From Thelonectria olida (Eukaryota; Ascomycota; Sordariomycetes; Hypocreales; Nectriaceae): a stretch of 64,000 bases of DNA. The notes beneath the pieces are model-generated. The model ran no database searches and was not told the DNA's origin. It worked only from the letters and a program-made list of their open reading frames with translations. Location: contig JAGPYM010000004.1 of the NCBI GenBank assembly GCA_020736575.1, positions 1,736,001 to 1,800,000 of the forward strand. Direction: 5' to 3'. The translations under genes were made by a program, and so were the position numbers. Shown piece after piece: positions 56,264 to 64,000 of this stretch (position 1 is the stretch's first letter; every line of letters begins with the position of its first letter).

Positions 56264-57855
56264 GCATAAGAGAAAGGGAAAAGAAAAGGGAGGCTTTTTG
56301 TGTAGATTTTGGGATGGTATATGAATAGGGCCTATTAGATTGGATAATTGACGAATGATTCCAGCGCCGTAAGGATTATGAAACTATATCGGAACACGCG
56401 TCAGCATCAACCTTGCTCGTGAGACTTGTAAGAGGAGATCTGAGACTCAAGCTAAGGGTCACCTTAGCACCGCACCTAATGAATGGAGAGAAAACAAGTG
56501 GGTCGGCATAGGACTCTGGAAGCGGAAAGGAAACATCGATTTTGTTGGTTCGAATGAAAGGCTTTCATCATGATCAGATTGGCCAAGGTAGAGCCAATGG
56601 AGTCTGTCTTTGGAGGTGTTCGTCTCGTCCTGAAGCTCAACGGGGATCACATAGTAGTCAGAGCTGCAACAGTAAGACTCAGCCTCTGGTTCATTAGCCC
56701 CAGTGGATCTCGAGGCTGCCATGTAGAAGTTCACAGCTGACATAAAGAGACTTGTTGATGCTTGCGGCTTCATCGAGCTTTGGGGTGGTGGTCGTGGTGG
56801 TGGTGCCAGAAACACAGAGCCAGCTGACCTGGAGCGGTACCTTGGCCACAGTGACGTGTATGTATCCCTCCAGGTACCTTCCCTCCGGTAACGGTCAAGG
56901 GCCCTTCATGGGCAGCCTGGAAGTGGCCTAGCAGCCTGAAGTGCAGCGGGGGCTGTCCGCTGAAGACATGACTCTTGCACCGGGGCCGGGTACTTGTGGC
57001 AGTACCTGACGCACGCCTGCCACGCAGGTACCGGGTTCCATCTCACTGGGCTAACTGTCTGTCGGTGCCATTCAAGGCAGTCATCTTCACTTCACCACGC
57101 CAAAAACTCGACATAACGCGTGCACCACACACATTTCTCTCTCCTCATCCCTCGTCCTTTGTTCTTGCCCACCATTCCAAACATTATCTCCCCCAGACAA
57201 AAACATTTCTCCGAACGACATCGCGTTGCACTCGCACAGCAAGTGTCATCTCCTCTGCATCACGCCTGAGGTTCCCAAGCTCCTACTGTCCACGGTACCC
57301 AACCCACTTAAACTCGCCCCTGCGACCCTCCAAAACGAAAGCCAGCGAATCATCCCAACTGCCCTCCCTCCTCACAACCTCGCACCTTCACATTTCTCGC
57401 TCGCAAGTCTCTCCGCCATCCTTCGCAGCCTTGACCAGCGACCGACAGAACTCACCCAACTTGTTTCTATTCCGCCTCGTCACTACCCTCTCGCAAACCG
57501 CCTCCGCCTCCGCCTCTCCGCCGTCACCTTTCATCTCCCCTCGCCTTTCGATTCTATCCATCCATCGCATAGGTGCCCGACTACCGAAGCCAGCAACCAA
57601 GATCCGCCTCGACCACCACAAACCTCGTCCCACGTCACCACTATCTTCAATCCGTCGTCCACGCTCAACAACAACCTCGCAACTCCCAACCATTGACCTC
57701 TCGATCAGAAACCTCGTCTCCCTCCATTCCAAAAATCTGCCGAAATTACCTTTGACTGCGCGCACAAACCCACTTCCTTATCTTTCTACCTCTCCTTTTC
57801 TGTGTGCGACGATCGCTTCCCACCGGATGCGCATCGCATCGCACCCTCCTAAACA
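56264..57855. other. Spacer and pyrimidine-rich leader of the 4E-T-like gene
   Basis: The segment 56820-57030 carries several GGTACC-like words, and 57070-57855 is very rich in C and T on the plus strand. A 296-codon open frame at 56975-57865 overlaps the next gene's start (see findings). Its content (Ser, Pro, Thr, Arg) mirrors the base bias, so I treat it as leader rather than a gene. Confidence 0.45.
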
Positions 57856-60316
57856 ATGGCTATAAGATACTCAGCCGACTTCCTCTACTATCTGCGGGAC
57901 TCACCACTATGCGTAAAACCTGCAAACCTCCCTCCCGCCGAGGAGTGGATGGGGTGAGTTGCCACCACCACCATCGTCAACTGCCACCGCTAGTTTTCTA
58001 ACATTCTGCTCCAGACCACCGCCTGAACAGACACGAACTCAGAACAAGACCACCAGCGATCGCCCTCGATCAAATGACAATTCTTTCCTTGACCAGATGA
58101 ACCGGCGAACAACTCATGAGCGCCATGCACCACGCAACACCGCGAGTCAGTTTCCCTGGCAGAAACTCCCTCCTATGACCGAGGTGATTTGCTAACGATT
58201 TCCGCCTCTATAGACCCCGATGAAATTGTCTTTGCGCCTCCTCGAATGGCTTTCGCCTCTGCTCGAGGGAACAAATCCATTGATGACAAGACTCCCAAGG
58301 AATCCGAAGCCCAAGGCCGATTCGGCAACTTTCGAAGTCGGAATGGCGATGCTGATGGAGACCGCTTCCGTGAAACTCGCAACGCCAACGGTCTTCGCCG
58401 TCGCGATGGTGAAGGAGAATCCGACGGATGGAGCACAGTTAAGCCGCGCAAGAGCTTTGGTCATGATGGCGCTGAGCGCTTCCATGGACGCATGGGCGGC
58501 AATTTCCGAGACGATAAGCGACAACCGCGAGAAGGCGAAACCGCCATTCGAGATCGCCCTGCTCGTGGCTTTGAAAACTTCACTCGAGACAGAGAAGCGG
58601 ATGACGCTGAAGGACGACCCCGTAATGGGCTGAACCGAACCAAAAACGAGCCGTGGTTCAAGACGGAGCCCGCCACTGAAAGCCACGTTCCCGAAAAGCG
58701 AGAGCGAATCGACCGCGCCAAGAACTGGAGAGAACGTGATAGGGACTCAGAGTCTTTCGACGACCGGAACAATAACCGAAACAACGACAGACGATGGGGC
58801 CGTGATCACAGCCAGCGAGTCGAACGAGAGCCTGAATGGATGGACGAGCCTCTCGAGGAGCAAAATGAAGCGCACACGCAGCAAGACTTCCAGAAGTGGA
58901 TGGAGGAGATGAAGAAGGCCAAGAACGGCGGCACTCCTTCAGCTTCTAGCAAGCCTACTGCCGAAGCTGCCGTTGCTGCCATTGAGGCTGAGAGACCCCC
59001 AGTCCAATCTGCCCCTGCTGCTGAGAGTGGCCCAGACAAGTTCTTCCTCGCTTTTGGCGGATCCAAATCGGGACTCGATGCCTCGACTCCGAACGAGAGC
59101 GCAGACGCCGCAAACAAGTCCAAAACTGTGGGCAAATCATCGCGATTCACTTCATTCTTCTCGCACCCCCAGGAGGAAGTGCGAGGAAAAACTGAACCTG
59201 CGACTCCCATGGTCAATCCACCCATGAGCGCGCCCCTATGCCCCTGCCTATGCCTCTACCCTTCGCTGGCCCCATGCCCGCAGGTCTTCCAGTCGACGAA
59301 GATAGGCAGGCTTTTCAACAGATCCTCATGAAGCTTCAAAAGCAGACCATGAGTGCAACTCCTCCTGGCCCCTCGCCATTTGCGCTACCTCCACAGGGCA
59401 CTCCCTCTGATATCGGAAAGCCGCCCCCTATTGCTTCCCCTGAAGTATTCCAGCAGTTCGGAGGCGACCGTCGCATGGAAGGCCCTCCAATGGCCAGACC
59501 ACCGCCACAACATGTCCAGGAGATTCTTGCACCCCGGCCGCAGCCACAATCTGCCCGCCCTGATCAACTCCTTCAGGATCTTGTTGGACAACGCCAGCGT
59601 GCCCCGAGCCAGCCCTCTGGCCGCCCAGAGATTGCCCGCAACAACAGCAACGCCGAGTTCCTGATGAACCTCATGAGAGGACCTCCTGCGGACGCCCAGC
59701 GCAACGAAATGATGATGCGCATGCAGGCCCAGGGTCACCCTCAGAAGCAGGTCCAGATGCCTCCTCCACTCAACGATCGAGAACCCGACTTTCCCAGAGA
59801 CCAACGTCAAATGCGCCCTCAGCCACCACCTGGCTTCCCTATGGACGAGCCTTTCCGCAACCCTGACCCCGAAGGCCGACCCAACCAGCCCACGCAGATC
59901 TTGCAGCGCCCCCCTCCTCCTCCAGGTCTGGATCAGATGCCACCCAACTGGATGCCTGGTGGTGCCCAGATGCCTCCTCCTGGCCAGCGAGGCCCCATGA
60001 TGGCTCCCCCAGGGCTTGCTAGTGGTCTTGGCCCTGGTGGTCATAATCGCAACATGCCCATGCCCCCTCACATGTTCCCCCCGAACTTCCCTCCAGGCGC
60101 AATGCCTCCTCCCGAAGCCATGGGAGGCATGCCCCCTCGTAACATGCCCCCTCCCCCCCGGGTTTCTTCGGCGGCCCTCCTCATGGCTTCCTGCCTCCCG
60201 GACTTGCAGGTTTCAATGGCCCCCCTGGCCCCGAATTCGGTGGTGCTCCCTTTGAAGGTCGCGGCATGCCTCCTGCTGGTAACCCTGGCCGTGGCGCGGC
60301 CTACGGCAGACAGTAA
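57856..60316 (+). CDS. 4E-T-like eIF4E-binding protein, two apparent frameshifts
   Basis: Exons 57856-57953 and 58015-58145 are followed by a long third exon from 58214. The N terminus (MAIRYSADFLYYLRDSPLC) holds a Y-x4-L-hydrophobic eIF4E-binding motif (Tyr5, Leu10) and continues KPANLPPAEEWMG. This resembles the 4E-T/Eap1 class of translational repressors. Farther on are Arg/Asp-rich disordered stretches, KNEPWFKTEP and EPEWMDEP blocks like those of 4E-T, an HTQQDFQKWMEEMKK helix, then a Pro/Gln/Met-rich tail. The frame breaks at a C4 run at 59233-59236: the next frame starts at MPLPMPLPFAGP and includes DRQAFQQILMKLQKQ. It breaks again at a C7 run at 60153-60159, before a Gly/Pro/Phe-rich end with a TAA at 60314-60316. 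The breaks may be sequence errors or real. The 4E-T family binds eIF4E and promotes decay or silencing of mRNA. Confidence 0.8.
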
Positions 60317-61361
60317 AGTCAACAGACGACTTTCAGCAGCAGCAATAGGAGCTCCTGCATATATCCACCCGTGTACGAAAAACCCGTCGATTGAAACCTT
60401 ACGATCCTATCTACTACCACGCGATTGCTTTTCTTATTTCTCTTACTCCGCTACTCTACCCTCCTCACACACTTCACTCGTTCCTGAAGTGTAAAATCTT
60501 CTATAGAGTAGCTCAAAATCCATCATCACATCTGCATATCTGTGGGCAGAGACCTCCTTTGGTCCTCTCTTGTCCGGTTTAGTTTCTCAATCTTGTTATC
60601 TGGCTGTTTTCTTTGTTTTTCCTTTGGTAGTTTTGGGGGAGAAGCACGGCGATGGGCAAGGGGGCAAACTTCGGCCACGTATGTCATGGTAGCTAGTGGG
60701 TTTCAATGGATTTCGATTGACGGGTGCTTTTTCTTGTTCGTGTCTGTATACTTGTACCTTGTGACGTACGAAGTGATTTCATATGATACTCTTGTGTCAT
60801 GTACATATCTAGGGTTATTGGTTTCACACACGGACGGGGGGACATGACGAGACATGACACAAATGCACGAAGCACAGCGCACAAAAACAGGGGACGAGAT
60901 TATGAAGAAGAAAACCTAGATTATCATCACCTCGTTTGACAGATGTATGTACATGAAGCGTCACGGGGAGGATGGTTCTATATACTCAAGTCCTTGACAC
61001 ATCCCCCGTTGTCCGCCGTTATTCGTGTCGTTCCCGCAAGAGAAAGTTTTCTACATAATTCCTCTGATGACTGGAATGACGTTGAATTGGCAAGGTGACT
61101 TTGAACAAGAAAAAACGTAACAGGAATGAGGACCAAAAGGAGGGGAACATCATGACAACGCCGCGCTCCGGAAAATGTACCCAAGTGTCCTCATTCCAAC
61201 CATGGTGCTTTAGCCAACAACTACAACGACAGAAAGAGCACATTGTCGGACATCTATCTATACTTTGTCCTAACTCTGCCGTTCTGAGTGGATCGAAAGA
61301 TGCGCCCATTTCAAATCGTCACCTACTCCAAGACTGAGAAACTGCCTCGTCTGGAAGAACT
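60317..61361. other. Convergent 3' region
   Basis: This space separates the 4E-T-like and Sec1 genes. It holds their 3' UTRs. Small open frames are not supported. Confidence 0.5.
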
Positions 61362-63754
61362 CTATTTCTTCATGCCCAAGAAGTTCCTTCGCTTCTTTTC
61401 CTTGTAAGCTCTTGGGTCTTCGTAACGTGGAACATGGGCCGAGCTGTTGCTGGCAGGGGCTGCTGGTTTGACTGGAGGCTTGGATGAGCCGATGGACATG
61501 CCTTGCATAGCCTGCGTTGGAGGATTGCTGGGTCCAGGACTTGGTCGATTAGGAAGACCTCCAGGTGCCACGGGCCTTCTCATCTGCTGACCACTCGAGG
61601 ATTGTTGCTGGGGAGGAGGACGAACGGGAGCCGGGCGTTCGAACAGATGAGCAGGAGCTCGAGCCTTGGGTCGTTCCATAGGAAGATCCAGGTGGCGCTT
61701 GTCGCGACTGAGGTCACCGACTTGACGGACAAAGAGCTCGGGTGTGAGCATGTGGGAGGTAGCGAGAATCACGTCTCGGCTACGCTCCGCGCCAATCTCG
61801 TAGCATGCCCGGCTTTCGCTGTAAGTGGCACCACCAGCCATGAAAATTATGAGGCGTTGTCGGTTCTCTGGTGGGCGGCGACCCGAGGATGCCCAGTTTG
61901 GTCGGCCAGCTCGGAGTGATCCGCCTTGAGCTATCAGCAGGTCCTCATTAGGGTCCAACGGAGGTTTCACAAAGGGGAAGTGAACTTGGTCGAGTATGCC
62001 ACGCGAGAGCGCGTCGAGCATGTGCTTCAGTGCTGGTTCGAAGCGAGAGAGGCCATACTCCTCGCTCAGTTGGGTCGTCTTGGTATCGATGGGGAACAAT
62101 GGAGGTGGCAATTGTCGCACGTCCTTCAGACCATGCGTCATTCGACCGCCTAGGTGTTCCAAGTTGCTCACAACATTAGCGTCTTGTTGCGGGAGAGACG
62201 CGTGAGCAAGCAATCGCTTAATATCTTCCGAAATGACGCCATCGCGGTAGAGAATGTACATGATGATGAGTCGGAGCCTGTCCGAAGGGGTGACAGACTC
62301 GTCATCTAATAGGCGAGCCACGGTATCAAGGACGTCCTTGGGTCTCTTAAAGTCCTCGTCCAAACCGGTAGCCAACGTTTGCTCGATGGATGCGATATCA
62401 GGGAGCTTATGCTTCTGGAAGATGTTCATACACTCCTGTGCCATTGTCAGATGCAGTGAATAGGCCTCTTTCATTTCTTGAAACTGCGGTAGGCCAGCCA
62501 ACATGTCACGAATAGTGTTGAGGTTGGTTGTGTCTGCATTTTCGTTTGTGAAGTGGGGGTTCTCATCGAGGAACCTCTGGAAGTCGCCCATGAGCTTATC
62601 GATCGTGTCTTTCATGTGTCGGTGTCGATTCTCTACCCAGATCTTGTCCTTTTCGGAAAGCTCCATATCCTTCTCCTCGGCTTCCGGGGTTCCCTCGTTG
62701 ATGGTTGTGCGGTACGTGACTTTGTCACCTTCTTTGATAGGCAAGAGATCGTGGGCCATGGCCTGATAGCTGAATTCGTGGACCAGGGGGGCCATCAAGT
62801 CCATCGATCGGTCGGTAATAACTAAGGTAGATTGGGGTCGCTGCGAGGGTGGTGGGAAGTTGCGGTCCCATTGCGCATACGAGTCAAGTTCTTCCTGCAC
62901 AAACCGGGCCAAATGAGCGCAGAGGACGCTGGCCTCGTGAATCGCATTCAACGGCTTATAGTATCTCACTTTTGGGTACTCGCCAAGGGTGATGCAAAGT
63001 CCAGCGATCTATCCAGAGATTAGCTCAGCCTGTCCTGCCAATCAATTCGCATAAGCATACCTTTTGTGCCAAGTCCTTCATATGCTTGGGTACGATGGCA
63101 TTGCATCCAGGGTGGTAGAGCATGGGGAAGCTCCAAGGATCTTGGAATGTGACGAGGTGAGACTCTCGGGGAACGAAATCGATGAATAGTGTTTCGAAGC
63201 CTGCGCGAAGCTGGCGGGCTCCTGGAACGTCGTCGAGCTTACGGCGGAGCGAGGGATCGAGGAGAGCAGTCCAGATAAGGTAGAAGCTGCGGTAGCGGCG
63301 CATCTCGAAGTCGGCGAGGAGGCATTCGACGGAAAAGGAGTCGGCGGTGAGAATATAGATGGCGTCCATGCCCGGGTTGGGCTCGCGGCGGTCTTCAATT
63401 CGCTCGATAGCTACAGGGGAAGAAGTGTCAGTTCAGTCGCGGGTGGCGGGAGGCGGTGGGCGGTGGGGAGACGAACTGGCGATGTTGTTGTTGAGGATGT
63501 CATCCTCCTTGACGGCGTTGTCGAGAATCTTTTTGGAGTTTGAATCGACAATGAGGCATTTCCACTGGGGGTAGAGCGTCAGCTATAGTTGTTGGAGAAG
63601 AGGCGTGGCGGGTTGAAACACACGTCACCTCTGGTGATGCTCTTGATGTGGTCGAGGATCACTACAAATGCGCATGAGCAGCTGCGTCGGAGCCAAGTTG
63701 GAGGCGGGCTCGGGAATTACCATCGTGCTGTTGCTCAATGACGGACAGCCCCAT
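61362..63754 (-). CDS. SEC1: Sec1/Munc18 exocytosis protein Sec1
   Basis: Five exons: 63754-63721, 63661-63624, 63564-63477, 63410-63061 and 63008-61362, encoding 718 residues. The first three exons are short (34, 38 and 88 nt). Splicing restores the family N terminus MGLSVIEQQHDVILDHIKSI followed by WKCLIVD. Domain 1 ends near IERIEDRREPNPGMDAIYIL; PGARQLRAGFETLFIDFVPR and LVITDRSMDLMAPLVHEFSY are SM-family landmarks, the latter from domain 2/3. The C-terminal ~130 residues are Pro/Gln/Ser-rich and end with a basic KEKKRRNFLGMKK, typical of filamentous fungal Sec1. Sec1 binds assembled exocytic SNARE complexes at the plasma membrane and promotes vesicle fusion at hyphal tips and septa. Intron 3 uses a GTTCGT donor. 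The start is set by the family N terminus. No breaks were seen. Confidence 0.94.
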
Positions 63755-64000
63755 GGCGGACGTTGAAAGGCGCGGGCTGTCCCGTCACGATGTTTGGAGC
63801 GTAAGGAGGTTGTTGGGTTGTGGGAGGCGGCGAGCGGTGGTTGCGACGACGGATGGAGGACAATGAGAGACGCAGTGGGGGAAGGAGATCTATTGGATGG
63901 GGATTGCGAGACTGAAAGACGAAACAGGGAGAACGCTGAGGGTATATCAAGTCGAGCGCAGGTCAAGAGAGAGCGAGGATGATGTCGTGGCTTTGTTCGT
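63755..64000. other. Upstream region of SEC1
   Basis: This is the 5' flank and probable leader of the minus-strand SEC1 gene, cut by the window edge. No other gene is supported. Confidence 0.5.

Noticed and set aside
1..64000. Transposons, CRISPR arrays, viral insertions or rRNA genes.
   Set aside because: No terminal repeats, transposase or reverse-transcriptase motifs, regular spaced repeats or rRNA-like sequence were seen by eye; a repeat search would be needed to exclude short remnants.

Overview
The window is nuclear DNA of a filamentous ascomycete, most likely a sordariomycete and probably hypocrealean. Many genes have short introns (about 50-145 nt) with GTRNGT-type donors, CTAAC-like branch points and short YAG acceptors. 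Genes lie on both strands with 0.3-4 kb gaps, and the families are typical of filamentous fungi (CSC1-like channel, TPO-type and TRI12-type MFS carriers, FMO-DUF6314 fusion, GH43, cAMP-receptor-like GPCR). The taxon below class level is inferred. I assembled exons by hand from splice signals and frame continuity; no search was run.

Layout. 1.0-1.9 kb (-): a small Cys-rich one-TM protein with a 4-nt first coding exon. 2-11.4 kb: a gene-poor stretch with two uncertain small ORFs. 11.4-14.2 kb (+): CSC1/OSCA-like channel. 14.9-17.2 kb (+): F-box protein interrupted by one in-frame TAG. 18.7-20.7 kb (+): TPO-type MFS exporter. 21.6-22.7 kb (-): D-lactate dehydrogenase-like enzyme. 24.2-25.1 kb (+): calcineurin-like phosphoesterase. 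25.3-25.9 kb (-): nucleotidyltransferase-fold gene with an in-frame TAG. 26.5-27.5 kb (-): secreted GH43. 28.3 kb (-): intron-containing tRNA-Thr. 28.8-29.7 kb (-): splicing factor Cwc24. 30.3-32.7 kb (-): FMO-DUF6314. 33.8-34.7 kb (+): NAD(P)-binding protein. 35.1-36.7 kb (-): GPCR. 37.7-38.5 kb (+): hotdog thioesterase. 38.8-40.7 kb (-): C2-domain protein. 42.2-44.1 kb (-): frameshifted TRI12-like MFS gene. 44.9-45.7 kb: a decayed gene. 48.5-49.4 kb (+): FKBP12. 50.7-54.1 kb (+): ubiquitin E1. 54.9-56.3 kb (+): ECM4-type glutathione transferase. 57.9-60.3 kb (+): 4E-T-like eIF4E-binding protein with two apparent frameshifts. 61.4-63.8 kb (-): Sec1.

The right third (48-64 kb) is core housekeeping: protein folding, ubiquitin activation, translation control and exocytosis. 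The centre is accessory metabolism and transport. There is no clear biosynthetic cluster, transposon, CRISPR or viral element.

The most useful observations are: (i) four otherwise recognisable genes carry stops or frameshifts, several at homopolymers, so each may be real decay or a sequence error; (ii) an in-frame stretch with an NLS-like motif lies upstream of the first ATG of the ubiquitin E1; (iii) FKBP and the ECM4-type enzyme each have a presequence-like N terminus and an internal Met that would give a cytosolic form; (iv) two introns are multiples of three and stop-free, so their retention would be silent to the frame. I did not find a clearly new multi-gene system.
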